A stretch of DNA of 64,000 nucleotides from DASTBU01 sp035711845 (GCA_035711845.1 DASTBU010000126.1:1-64000), one strand, 5' to 3'. Positions 1-8,773 are shown, counted from the stretch's first letter. Numbers and translations: made by a program. Notes: generated by a model from the letters alone, not told the origin.

Positions 1-32
1 TCAAGAACGGCGGGGAGTATATGCGCGAGATC

Positions 33-75
33 TGTGGATCGGATCTGTGGATTGTTGTGGAAAAACTGTGAATCG
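33..75. promoter_or_regulatory. Cluster of DnaA-box-like nonamers
   Basis: Four nonamers of the form TGTGRAWNN lie in the same orientation at 33-41, 46-54, 56-64 and 67-75, spaced 13, 10 and 11 bp apart. The third (TGTGGAAAA) fits the reverse complement of the DnaA box TTWTNCACA exactly; the others deviate at the last two or three positions. Such spacing is seen at replication origins and in DnaA-regulated promoters. No dnaA, dnaN or gidA gene is in the window, so origin function is only a possibility. The rest of 1-234 holds no gene that I can support. Confidence 0.35.
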
Positions 76-234
76 TGAAATAGGGGCATTGGCCTCAGGA
101 ACCGACTCGTCCGTTCAAGTGTTGTCGTTGGTTGGTGCGGAGGAGAGGATCCCCGTCAGAGAACCAGCTCCCATCACACCAGGCGGAGCCAATCCGCCTC
201 CCAATCTGAGACGGCGGTAGAATCCCTGCCAGAC

Positions 235-2364
235 ATGGCCCCGTCAGCATCCTTCGACCGATCGTTGGCGGAACTCTATCGGGACTACGTCGCATTGCTG
301 GACCGCTTCGACCTCGGGCGGCTTGTGCAGGATGCGGCGGAGGACGCTGCGCTGCGCGAGCGCCTGGTGCGGGCGCCCGGGCACGTGCTGTCGGAACGAG
401 GCCTGACGCGGCCCACCGGTCCCACCATCGAGTTCCTCGAGAATTCCTCTCGCCGTGTGCACCTGATCCTGCCTGCCCTGTCCGACAACACTCCCGCTGT
501 GGCCACACGGAACCCGGTCAAGCGCGCCATCGCGCGAGCGTGTGCCGACTCCACCTATCGCGCCCTGCTGGTCAACGAGTCGCGCCTGGCACTTGCGCAC
601 GAGACATGCGAGGTGCCTGACGGGATCGAGCTGCTGGTTCGGGAAGCGTCGACCGACAGGCTGCTCGTGGTGATCCCGGTCCATCCCGGCGCGGTGTCGG
701 GAGAACAGCAGGTTCACGCTCCGGGAGGCGTTGTCGCAGACGTGCCGCGCGGCATGAGCCTCGAGTGGCAGGGGGCCAGCCTCGTGGTGGCAGGGCGCCT
801 CGACGCCAGCACGGCCCCCGTGCTGCGGCGCGAGATCGAACGGGCTCGCTTCGACGTGGATCTCGTGTTTGCCGCCGTGACCTTCCTCAGCTCCGCAGGG
901 CTTGGGGCGCTGCTGGCCGGGCAGAAACACCTGGTCGCGCAGCATTGCCACCTGCGCCTGGTGGACGTCCCCGAACGCGTGCGCACGGTTCTCGAGACCG
1001 TCGGCTTCCTCGACCTGTTCGAGATCATCCGTCGTGACAGTGAAGAGACTGACCGTGGATCATCGGGGTACGACGGTGACCGTCTCGCGCGGCTCTTTCT
1101 GGAAGCCAGCACGTGCACGTGCGCGTACGGGCGGCTCCGCCCTCAGGACGCGGTGTCGGTTTCTTTCTCCGACGTGCAACAGGCACGCGAGCGGATCGGC
1201 AACCTCGTCCTGGTCACGCCGCTGGCCTACTCGGCCAAGCTCAGCGCATTGTCGGACTGCCGTCTCTCGCTGAAGCTCGAAAACCTGCAGATGACAGGCG
1301 CCTACAAGGAACGCGGCGCCTTCAGCAAGACGCTCCGGCTGAGCGAGCAGGAACGGCGGGCCGGCATTGTCACCTCGTCGGCGGGCAATCACGCCCAGGC
1401 GGTGGCCTATGCCGCCAGGCAGCTCGGGGTTTCCGCGACCATCGTGATGCCGGAAACCACCCCCTTGTCCAAAGTCCAGGGTACCCAGGCGTTCGGCCCC
1501 ACCATCGTCCTGCACGGCGACACCTATGATGCCGCCTTCCATCGGGCCAAGGAGCTCCAGGAGCAGCGGGGATACACGTTCGTCCATGCCTTCGACGATC
1601 CTGACGTGATTGCCGGCCAGGGCACCATCGGTCTCGAGCTGCTGGAACAGGATCCGTACCTGGACGTCGTCGTCGTGCCCATAGGAGGAGGCGGCCTCAT
1701 CTCCGGCGTCTCGGTCGCGATCAAGGAGACGAATCCGAAGATTCGCATCGTCGGGGTCGAGAGCGCGGCCATGCCCGGCATGCAGGCCAGCCTCGTTGCC
1801 GGCGAAGTCACGACCGTCCCCAGCGGCAGCACCATTGCCGAGGGCATCGCCGTAGCCACCGTGGGCCGCCACACGTTTCCGATCGTGCAGAAATATGTCG
1901 ATGACATCGTCACCGTCTCGGAAGAGGAGATCGCCAACGCCATCGTGATTCTGCTGGAGCAGGAGAAGACCCTGGCCGAGGGAGCCGGCGCGGCAGGCTT
2001 TGCCGCTCTGTGCAACCACAAGATCCAGGGCGTCGGCGGCAAGAACGTGGCCGTGATCGTCAGCGGCGGGAATATCGCGCTCAACATGCTGTCCAAGATC
2101 CTCGAGCGGGGTCAGGCGAAGGACGGCCGGCTGACGCACTTGAAGGTGGTGCTGCCCGACAAGCCCGGGAGGCTGGCCGACCTGTCGGTTCTGCTGGCGG
2201 GTCACCGCGCGAACGTGCTGCACATGGTGCACGAGCGCTCGTTTTCGCAAGCCAATCTCGGCGAAGTGCAGGTTACCGTTACCCTCGAAACCCGGGGGCA
2301 CCAGCACGCGCAAGAGATTCTCACGTCACTGTCACAGAACGGGTTTCGTGTTGTCGCGGCCTGA
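235..2364 (+). CDS. ilvA: Threonine dehydratase with N-terminal NHLP-like repeats and STAS domain
   Basis: This PLP enzyme probably deaminates L-threonine to 2-oxobutanoate, the first step of isoleucine synthesis or threonine breakdown. At 709 residues it is far longer than the usual 330-510. Residues about 1-85 and 95-155 each resemble a nitrile-hydratase-alpha/NHLP leader fold (acidic helix, then a strand ending in HLILP or LVVIP). Residues about 178-270 are a STAS domain with the phospho-acceptor region FLSSAGLGALL. The catalytic domain (about 305-630) carries the PLP lysine motif GAYKERGA, the SSAGNHAQA loop and the phosphate loop GGGGLISG. An ACT domain closes the protein (about 640-709). 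The frame is open throughout. A TAGAAT hexamer at 218-223 lies 11 nt before ATG, with no clear Shine-Dalgarno. The enzyme call is firm; a role for the N-terminal domains in partner switching is inferred. Confidence 0.88.
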   Translation: MAPSASFDRSLAELYRDYVALLDRFDLGRLVQDAAEDAALRERLVRAPGHVLSERGLTRPTGPTIEFLENSSRRVHLILPALSDNTPAVATRNPVKRAIARACADSTYRALLVNESRLALAHETCEVPDGIELLVREASTDRLLVVIPVHPGAVSGEQQVHAPGGVVADVPRGMSLEWQGASLVVAGRLDASTAPVLRREIERARFDVDLVFAAVTFLSSAGLGALLAGQKHLVAQHCHLRLVDVPERVRTVLETVGFLDLFEIIRRDSEETDRGSSGYDGDRLARLFLEASTCTCAYGRLRPQDAVSVSFSDVQQARERIGNLVLVTPLAYSAKLSALSDCRLSLKLENLQMTGAYKERGAFSKTLRLSEQERRAGIVTSSAGNHAQAVAYAARQLGVSATIVMPETTPLSKVQGTQAFGPTIVLHGDTYDAAFHRAKELQEQRGYTFVHAFDDPDVIAGQGTIGLELLEQDPYLDVVVVPIGGGGLISGVSVAIKETNPKIRIVGVESAAMPGMQASLVAGEVTTVPSGSTIAEGIAVATVGRHTFPIVQKYVDDIVTVSEEEIANAIVILLEQEKTLAEGAGAAGFAALCNHKIQGVGGKNVAVIVSGGNIALNMLSKILERGQAKDGRLTHLKVVLPDKPGRLADLSVLLAGHRANVLHMVHERSFSQANLGEVQVTVTLETRGHQHAQEILTSLSQNGFRVVAA

Positions 2365-2589
2365 TTACATCGGCGCGCTCCGCCCTCCTGAACCACCCGT
2401 CCGGTAGTGCACCGCGCGAAGATGAAGCGCTTCAGCCAGGCTGCGTTTATCCCGCCGTTACCGGGTCGTCGGGAGGCAGTAGAATCCTGAGCGACTGGAA
2501 GGTCCCACCGCTATTGTCACCGAGTCGGGTTTCTCTGGTCATGGCCTCGCCGGCCCGCAGAGAGATCACGTCAGATGCTGAGGAGCGCC

Positions 2590-4299
2590 ATGGCCAAAAA
2601 GGCAGCCAATCTCGTCTACGGCGTCGACGACACGCCCCCGTTGACGGTGGCGGCTCTGCTCGGGCTCCAGCATGTGGTCGTGTTGACATCCGGTTGGGTG
2701 CTCGTGGTGGTGATCGTCACCACCATCGGCGGCACGCCGGAGGAGGTCACCAACGTCCTGCGGATGTCGATGATTGCCTCGGGCATCGCGACGATCGTGC
2801 AATCCCTTCACCAAAGCCCGGTTGGTTCCGGATTCCTGTGTCCCATCGGCAGTGGGCCTGCGTACGTCTCCGCGTCGATTCTGGCGGGCAGGACCGGGGG
2901 CTTGAGTGCGATCTTCGCGATGACCGCCCTCTCCGGCTTCTTCGAGGGGCTTCTCGGCCGAATCGTGCCGCGACTGCGTGCGCTGTTTCCGCCCGAAGTC
3001 ACCGGGCTGGTGGTGACGATGGTGGGTATGGAGCTCGTGGCGCTCGCGTGCCCCAGGTTTCTCGGGTTTCAAGAGGGTGGCACGAGCCTGACAGGAAGCG
3101 TCGCCGCGGTGGCGACGGTGACGTTGGCCGCGATGATCGGACCGACGGTCTGGGGTAAGGGCAAGCTCAAGCTGTATCCCGTGCTCGTGGGTCTGTTCGT
3201 GGGATATGTTCTCGCCTATTTCGCCGGCGCTCTTCATACCGACCGTCTGCAGGACATGTTCGACGCGTCGATGTTCAGCCTGCCGCGGAAGGTGCAGGGG
3301 GGCTGGTCCCTTCATCTCTCGCTGCTGCCCGCCTTCCTCATCGCCAGCCTGGCCTCGACGCTGAAGAGCGTCGGCGACCTGACCCTCTGCCAGAAGATCA
3401 ACGACGCCGATTGGAAGCGCACCGACATGCAGTCGGTCAGGGGGGGCATTTATGCCGGTGCGATCGGCACCGGCTTGTCGGGTCTGCTCGGCGGCATCGG
3501 CCAATCGACTTTCTCGAGCAACGTCGGCCTGTCGCTCGCCACCGGGGCCACCAGCCGGTCCATCGCCGTTGCCTGCGGCATACTGATGATCCTCCTGGCC
3601 TTTCTACCCAAGCTCGCGGCCTTCTTCGCCGTGATGCCGGATCCCGTGATGGGCGCCATTCTCGTTTACGTCGCCTGCTACATGATTCTCGCGGGCATTC
3701 AGGTCATCACGTCGCGGATGCTCGACGCCCGCCGGACCTTCGTCGTCGGCATCGCCCTGATCTTCGGCCTGAGCGTCGACATGGTGCCCGGACTGTACCG
3801 CGACGTGCCCGACGCCATTCAGCCTCTCTTTTCGTCGTCTCTGTCGATTTCTACGGTGCTGGTCGTGCTGCTGAACCTGCTCTTTCGTATCGGCATCACC
3901 AAACGCCGGTCCCTGGAGCTGACGCCCGGTGTCGACGGTTCGCAGAAGATCTTCGAGTTCATGGAGACGCAGGGGAGCATCTGGGGAGCGCGCCGCGAGG
4001 TGATCATGCGTGCGACAGCGGCGCTCAACGAATTCGTAGAGTCCGCCGCCGCCCTGGGCTTCGTGAGAGGTAGCGCCGTGGCCGACGTCAGCTTCGACGA
4101 GTTCAATCTCGACCTGGACATTCGATACGCCGGAACGCTGATGGAATTCCCGAGCCGGCGGCCGACCGCAGAGGCGCTGCTCGCGGACGACAGCGGCGTC
4201 GCCGGCCTTTCCGGTTTTCTGATTCGCCAGTACGCCGACCGCGTCAAGACGGAGCACGAGAACGGCCGGTGTCGAATCTCGATGCACTTCGACCATTGA
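2590..4299 (+). CDS. NCS2/SLC23 nucleobase permease with C-terminal RsbW-like domain
   Basis: This is an integral membrane transporter of the xanthine/uracil family: about 14 hydrophobic segments fill residues 15-445, with the family's QSPVGSGF, GSGPAYVSAS and GQSTFSSNVG regions. Residues about 450-569 are an extra cytosolic domain. It aligns by eye with the RsbW-like protein at 7587-8048: AALNEFVESA against the N-box, LDIRYAGTLMEFPS against the G1 box, and a shared GLSGFLIRQY/ENGRCRI ending. The N-box Asn is replaced, so ATP binding is doubtful. ATG 2590 follows GAGGAG at 2580-2585 and is preferred over the in-frame ATG at 2575. TAGAAT at 2480-2485 may be a -10 element. Substrate is unknown; a purine, pyrimidine or urate is likely from the family. 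Confidence 0.85.
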   Translation: MAKKAANLVYGVDDTPPLTVAALLGLQHVVVLTSGWVLVVVIVTTIGGTPEEVTNVLRMSMIASGIATIVQSLHQSPVGSGFLCPIGSGPAYVSASILAGRTGGLSAIFAMTALSGFFEGLLGRIVPRLRALFPPEVTGLVVTMVGMELVALACPRFLGFQEGGTSLTGSVAAVATVTLAAMIGPTVWGKGKLKLYPVLVGLFVGYVLAYFAGALHTDRLQDMFDASMFSLPRKVQGGWSLHLSLLPAFLIASLASTLKSVGDLTLCQKINDADWKRTDMQSVRGGIYAGAIGTGLSGLLGGIGQSTFSSNVGLSLATGATSRSIAVACGILMILLAFLPKLAAFFAVMPDPVMGAILVYVACYMILAGIQVITSRMLDARRTFVVGIALIFGLSVDMVPGLYRDVPDAIQPLFSSSLSISTVLVVLLNLLFRIGITKRRSLELTPGVDGSQKIFEFMETQGSIWGARREVIMRATAALNEFVESAAALGFVRGSAVADVSFDEFNLDLDIRYAGTLMEFPSRRPTAEALLADDSGVAGLSGFLIRQYADRVKTEHENGRCRISMHFDH

Positions 4300-4351
4300 C
4301 CCGGATTTCGATTGAGTCGACCCTGCATGCAGCCACATCGAGCACGATGAG

Positions 4352-5641
4352 ATGACCCGAAGCATGCCCGCCAGCCGGCGCCGGGCGCTCGTCGCGTCCG
4401 TTGTTGTCGTCGCCTCGGTCCTCGGCCTGCTGATCGGCCTCGGACGTGGCCGGCCGGAGCCAATCCGCGTTGGCGTGCTGCACTCGCTCTCGGGCACCAT
4501 GGCCATCAGCGAGCGCCCGGTGGTGGACGCGACCCTGATGGCGATCGACGAACTGAACGCGGCCGGCGGTCTGCTCGGTCGTTCCGTCGAGGCGGTCGTC
4601 CGCGACGGCGCGTCGGATCCCGCTACCTTCGCGCGGGAGGCCGAACGGCTGATCGCTGTCGATCGTGTGGCGGCGACATTCGGCTGCTGGACCTCCGCCG
4701 TCCGTAAACAGGTGAAGCCGGTGGTCGAGCGGCACGGTCATCCCCTCTTCTATCCCGTGCAGTACGAGGGTCTGGAGGCCTCCCCCTTCATCATCTACAC
4801 GGGTGCGGCCCCGAACCAGCAGATCATCCCGGCCGTCACCTGGGCGCTCGACAACCTCGGCCGGCGCTTCTTCCTCGTCGGGTCCGACTACGTGTTTCCG
4901 CACACGGCCAGCGCCATCATCCGCCACGTCACGAGCGCGCTCGGCGGCGAGGTCGTGGGCGAGGCGTATGCGCCGCTGGGCGCCCGCGACATGGCTGGGA
5001 TCGTCGACGAGATCGGGCGCGCACGGCCCGACGTCATTCTCAACACCATCAATGGCGACAGCAACGCCGCGTTCTTCCACGCGCTGCGTCAGGCCGGCGT
5101 CACGCCGGCGCAGATCCCGACGGTGTCGTTCAGCGTCGCCGAGACTGAACTGGCGACGATCGGCGTGAAGGACTTCGTGGGCGATTACGCGGCCTGGAAC
5201 TACTTTCAGTCGGTCGACTCGGAAGAGAACCGGCGGTTCGTCGAGGGGCTGCGACGCCGGACCGGCGCCACTACGGCATCCGACCCGATGGAGGCCGCGT
5301 ATCTGGGTGTGCACCTCTGGGCGCGGGCCGTGCACGAGGCCGGGGCGACCGAGACGACGGCAGTGCTCCAGTCGCTGGCCGATCAGAGCTTCGCTGCCCC
5401 CGAAGGGGTGGTCTACGTCGACGCCCTCACCCACCACACGTGGAAGACCGTACGGATCGGGCGGATACGGTCCGACGGCCAGTTCGACATCGTCTGGGAT
5501 TCTCGAAGACCGGTCCGCCCCGTCCCTTTTCCCGCGTACCGGACCCGCGCCGAATGGGACGCCTTCCTGACCGCTCTCTTCAATCAATGGGGCGGGCGCT
5601 GGGTCAATGAAGGGGCGACGGAGACGGGGAGCCGGCCGTGA
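4352..5641 (+). CDS. UrtA/AmiC-like periplasmic binding protein, membrane anchored
   Basis: This is a 429-residue type I solute-binding protein of the branched-chain amino acid/urea/amide group. One hydrophobic segment (about residues 12-32) after an Arg-rich start looks like an uncleaved anchor. The core motifs VGVLHSLSGTMAISE, FYPVQYEGLE and YTGAAPNQQ match the urea-binding UrtA subgroup, so urea or a short amide is the likely ligand. No ABC permease or ATPase gene follows. Instead its stop overlaps the GTG of a SpoIIE-type phosphatase by 4 nt (GTGA). That points to a sensory role feeding the partner-switching genes downstream rather than transport. Ligand identity is inferred from motif similarity only. 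Confidence 0.82.
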   Translation: MTRSMPASRRRALVASVVVVASVLGLLIGLGRGRPEPIRVGVLHSLSGTMAISERPVVDATLMAIDELNAAGGLLGRSVEAVVRDGASDPATFAREAERLIAVDRVAATFGCWTSAVRKQVKPVVERHGHPLFYPVQYEGLEASPFIIYTGAAPNQQIIPAVTWALDNLGRRFFLVGSDYVFPHTASAIIRHVTSALGGEVVGEAYAPLGARDMAGIVDEIGRARPDVILNTINGDSNAAFFHALRQAGVTPAQIPTVSFSVAETELATIGVKDFVGDYAAWNYFQSVDSEENRRFVEGLRRRTGATTASDPMEAAYLGVHLWARAVHEAGATETTAVLQSLADQSFAAPEGVVYVDALTHHTWKTVRIGRIRSDGQFDIVWDSRRPVRPVPFPAYRTRAEWDAFLTALFNQWGGRWVNEGATETGSRP

Positions 5642-7587
5642 AACGCTCGCACAGGCTCTCTGTGCAGCTCAGCGTGTGGTTCGTCGCCATCGCGCTGGTG
5701 CCGCTGGCCATTGTGACCGTGTCGACGTATCTGGCCGCCGAGCGCGCCCTGCGCAGCCAGGTGACGACCGGCCTCTACGCGATCGCCCGGCGGCAGGCCA
5801 ATGAGATTGCGACCTACGTGCGCGAGCGCGAGCAGAACGTGGCGACGCTCTCGCGCATGCCCGGCACGATTGACGCGCTGGAGGAGCTCGGGCGCGCGTT
5901 CGCCGGGGACGGCCAGGGACCGGCACTCGACACGCTCGACCGGCAGTATCGCCCGTTCCTCTCCTACTATCAGGAAGCCTTCGGCTATGACGACCTGTTG
6001 CTCGCCCTGCGCGACGGCAGCGTGGTGTTTTCGGCCCGGCGCCGGCAGGCCGTAGGGACCAATCTGCGCGCCGACCCCCACCGGACGACGGGTCTCGGCG
6101 TGGCGTTCGATCGCATCCGGACCCTGCTCGAGATCGATTTCTCCGACTTCGCACCGTCGGGCGAGGGAGATGTCGCGGCGTTCCTGGCGGCGCCCGTGCT
6201 CGAGGAGAACACGCTGCTCGGTGTCGTGATTCTCCGGCTGAACAACAGCGAGATCCTCCGGATCCTGTCCGACCACACCGGACTCGGCCAGACGGGCGAA
6301 ACGTTGCTCACGCAGCGAATCGACGACGACGCGGTCATCGTGGTGCCGCTGCGTCACGGAGCCGATGCGCCGTTCACGCGCCGTATCGCGCTCGGCAGTC
6401 CATTCGGCATCCCCGAGCAGCGCGCCGTGCAGGGCTCTCGCGGCGAAGGTATATCGGTGGATCATCAGGCGCAGCGGGTCCTGGCCGTATGGCGCTACGT
6501 GCCCGCGCTGGGCGCCGGACTGGTCGTGAAGATCGGCATTGCCGAGGCGTTCGCCCCGATCCGGTATCTCACGCTCCTGGCGCTCGGTCTCGCGGCCACG
6601 ACCGTCGGGCTGGTCGTCCTCGCCGCGCGCTCGGTCGGCCGGTCGATCTCCGGTCCGGTCGTTACGCTGACGGCCGCCACGGCGCATATGGCCGATGGCG
6701 ATCTGACCCGGCGGGTCGACGTCACGGCGCGAAACGAGATCGGCCAGCTCGCCCGCGCCTTCAACCAGATGACCGAGCGGCTCGCCCGATCGATCGAGGA
6801 GCTGAGGGAATCGACCGCGGCGAAGGAGCGGATCGAGAGCGAGCTGAGGGTCGCCCACGATATCCAGATGGGCATCCTCCCGAAGATCTTTCCACCCTTT
6901 CCCAACCGGCCCGAGTTCGATCTGCACGCCATGCTCGAGCCTGCCAAGGCGGTGGGCGGGGATTTCTACGATTTCCTGCTGTTCGACGACGAGGAGCTCT
7001 ACGTCGTCATCGGCGACGTGTCGGGAAAGGGTGTACCCGCGTCGCTGTTCATGGCCGTCACGCTGACGCTCTTCCGATCGTCGGTGAGGCGCGGTCTGGG
7101 TCCCGGGGCGCTGCTGACCAAACTCAACAGGGACCTGTGCGTGGACAACGTGTCGTCGCTCTTCGTCACGGTCTTCTGCGCGCGCCTCGACGTGCGCAAC
7201 GGCGCGTTGGTGTTCTCCAACGGCGGACACAATCCCCCGTATCATGTGGCGGCGGGCGGCGTGTCGCCGCTGCCGCTGCGCGGCGGACCCGTGCTCGGCG
7301 TGATCGACCAGACGATATACGCCGAGGATTCCGTGACGCTGGCGCCTGGCGACACGCTCGTGCTGTTTACCGACGGCATCACCGAAGCCACGAACTCGGC
7401 AGACGAGCTGTACGGGGACGATCGGCTCCGCGCCTCGCTCGACGGCCACCGCGCGGCGCGCGCCGCTGGCATCGTGAGCGAAACGGCGGCCGATGTGCGC
7501 CGTTTCGCCGGCGGCGCCCCCCAGTCCGACGACCAGACGATGCTGGTGGTGCGATACCACGGCCCTGGTGACGTGAACCGACGCTGA
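5638..7587 (+). CDS. Membrane-bound SpoIIE/PP2C-type serine phosphatase with HAMP domain
   Basis: This 649-residue sensor phosphatase would dephosphorylate a STAS anti-anti-sigma-type protein. It has a first membrane helix (about 12-32), an extracytoplasmic Cache-like sensor region (about 35-290), a second helix (about 300-325), a HAMP domain (about 328-380), a short coiled coil, and a PPM/SpoIIE catalytic domain (about 400-640). Metal-binding acidic residues are visible in GGDFYDF, IGDVSGKGVPASLFM, FTDGITEA and DDQTMLVV. The GTG start overlaps the preceding stop, and its own TGA overlaps the next ATG by one base, so three genes are probably translationally coupled. Its likely partners are the STAS proteins at 8080-8415 and 235-2364. 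Confidence 0.9.
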   Translation: MKRSHRLSVQLSVWFVAIALVPLAIVTVSTYLAAERALRSQVTTGLYAIARRQANEIATYVREREQNVATLSRMPGTIDALEELGRAFAGDGQGPALDTLDRQYRPFLSYYQEAFGYDDLLLALRDGSVVFSARRRQAVGTNLRADPHRTTGLGVAFDRIRTLLEIDFSDFAPSGEGDVAAFLAAPVLEENTLLGVVILRLNNSEILRILSDHTGLGQTGETLLTQRIDDDAVIVVPLRHGADAPFTRRIALGSPFGIPEQRAVQGSRGEGISVDHQAQRVLAVWRYVPALGAGLVVKIGIAEAFAPIRYLTLLALGLAATTVGLVVLAARSVGRSISGPVVTLTAATAHMADGDLTRRVDVTARNEIGQLARAFNQMTERLARSIEELRESTAAKERIESELRVAHDIQMGILPKIFPPFPNRPEFDLHAMLEPAKAVGGDFYDFLLFDDEELYVVIGDVSGKGVPASLFMAVTLTLFRSSVRRGLGPGALLTKLNRDLCVDNVSSLFVTVFCARLDVRNGALVFSNGGHNPPYHVAAGGVSPLPLRGGPVLGVIDQTIYAEDSVTLAPGDTLVLFTDGITEATNSADELYGDDRLRASLDGHRAARAAGIVSETAADVRRFAGGAPQSDDQTMLVVRYHGPGDVNRR

Positions 7588-8048
7588 TGCACGAAGCGCT
7601 GTCCATCACGATTCCCAATCGGTTGGCCGAGATCGAGAAGGCCGCCCGGCTCATCGAGACGTTCGGCGAGACGCACGGCTTGCCGCCGGAGGTCGTCTTC
7701 AACTTCAACCTCGCGCTGGATGAGATCTTGACGAACATCATCTCCTACGCTTACGACGACGAAGCGGACCATCGCGTCAAGGTCCACGTGACGCTCGATT
7801 GCGACGTGGTCTCGGTGCGGGTGGAAGACGACGGCCGCGCGTTCAATCCGTTGGACGCCCAGCGGCCCGATATCCGGCTCGGCATCGACGAGCGCCCGAT
7901 CGGCGGGCTGGGCGTACACATCGTGCGGTCCGTGATGGACGCGCTCGAGTATCGCAGGGAGAACGGCCGTAACATCTTCATCATGAGCAAGCGGACACCG
8001 AGAGAAGCGGGATCGGCTCCTTCCACCGCCGAGCCTGGAGTCGACTGA
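7587..8048 (+). CDS. RsbW-like serine kinase / anti-sigma-type ATPase
   Basis: This is a 153-residue GHKL-fold protein of the HATPase_c_2 (RsbW/SpoIIAB) group, which phosphorylates STAS partners and sequesters a target. It has an N-box LDEILTNIISYAY, a G1 region VRVEDDGRAFNP and a glycine-rich G2 region GGLGVHIV. The length suits a single-domain family member. It starts in the TGATG junction with the phosphatase gene and precedes the STAS gene, the standard order of a partner-switching operon. No sigma factor gene is adjacent, so the final target may be the fused STAS enzyme or permease rather than a sigma factor; that is inference. Confidence 0.9.
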   Translation: MHEALSITIPNRLAEIEKAARLIETFGETHGLPPEVVFNFNLALDEILTNIISYAYDDEADHRVKVHVTLDCDVVSVRVEDDGRAFNPLDAQRPDIRLGIDERPIGGLGVHIVRSVMDALEYRRENGRNIFIMSKRTPREAGSAPSTAEPGVD

Positions 8049-8079
8049 GCGGGAGATCGTCTGCAGAGAGGAGCGGCGT

Positions 8080-8415
8080 GTGGAGATTTACAGCGCAGAG
8101 GAAGCCGGCGTCATGATCATCAGCGTGAAGGGCCGGCTCGACGCCGCCAGCGCGGGCGGCCTCGAGGGCGAGGTGCGGCGCCAGGTGGACGCCGGATCTC
8201 GACGGCTGGTCCTCGACCTGACGGACCTAACGTACGTCAGCAGCGCCGGGATCCGTGTCTTCCTGCTCGCGGCCCGCCAGCTCCGCGGGCTTGGCACGCT
8301 CCTGCTGGCGGCGCCGTCGCCGATGGTCCGGCAAGTCTTCGACATCGCCGGCGTCGATGCATTCGTCGACGTTTGCGAGACGACTGCTGCCGCGGTCGAC
8401 AGGCTCCGGAGCTGA
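8080..8415 (+). CDS. STAS-domain anti-sigma factor antagonist
   Basis: This is a 111-residue single STAS domain. The phospho-acceptor loop reads YVSSAGIRVFLLA; the serine at the SpoIIAA Ser58 position is kept, while the usual preceding Asp is Ser, exactly as in the STAS domain inside the threonine dehydratase at 235-2364. The GTG start has a good ribosome site (GAGAGGAG, about 7 nt upstream). It closes the run of co-directional genes and is the expected substrate of both the RsbW-like kinase and the SpoIIE-type phosphatase just upstream. Confidence 0.9.
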   Translation: MEIYSAEEAGVMIISVKGRLDAASAGGLEGEVRRQVDAGSRRLVLDLTDLTYVSSAGIRVFLLAARQLRGLGTLLLAAPSPMVRQVFDIAGVDAFVDVCETTAAAVDRLRS

Positions 8416-8514
8416 ACACGGCCGCTGCCAGCGCGGAGGAGCGCCGCGAAACGCGGAACAGGGGTTCGCGCTGACTCGGCACAACCCAATCCGCGTGTGA
8501 CCCTTCCCGTCTAG

Positions 8515-8563
8515 TGGCTGGGACCGCATAGGGCGGTGTACTGGCTGGAGACCGCACAGGGCG
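8515..8563. repeat. Imperfect direct repeat, two copies of about 21 bp
   Basis: The sequence TGGCTGGGACCGCATAGGGC at 8515-8534 recurs with small changes at 8542-8562, a 27 bp period. It lies in the 8416-9111 stretch, which has no intact gene and borders the remnants described below. It may be a trace of a past insertion or just local duplication. No function can be assigned. Confidence 0.4.
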
Positions 8564-8773
8564 TCGCTGGTTCCTCGTCCACGGTACCAGCGACAACCTG
8601 ATCACCGTCAACGACGCGTCGACACCTCGGATATCAGCCGGCATCGAGCGCGGGCGCGCCGGCCGTACGTGCGGTGCTGTTGCAAGCGCTGCGGCGAGAT
8701 TTCGATCAATCGACACCGGTTTTCATTGCGACGGCTGAAAGTGTTCGACAACGGGAAGCAGGCGAGGTGCGGT

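Noticed and set aside
235..700. RiPP precursor peptide suggested by NHLP-like leader
   Set aside because: No core peptide, no LanM, YcaO or radical SAM genes nearby, and the frame continues into STAS and enzyme domains.
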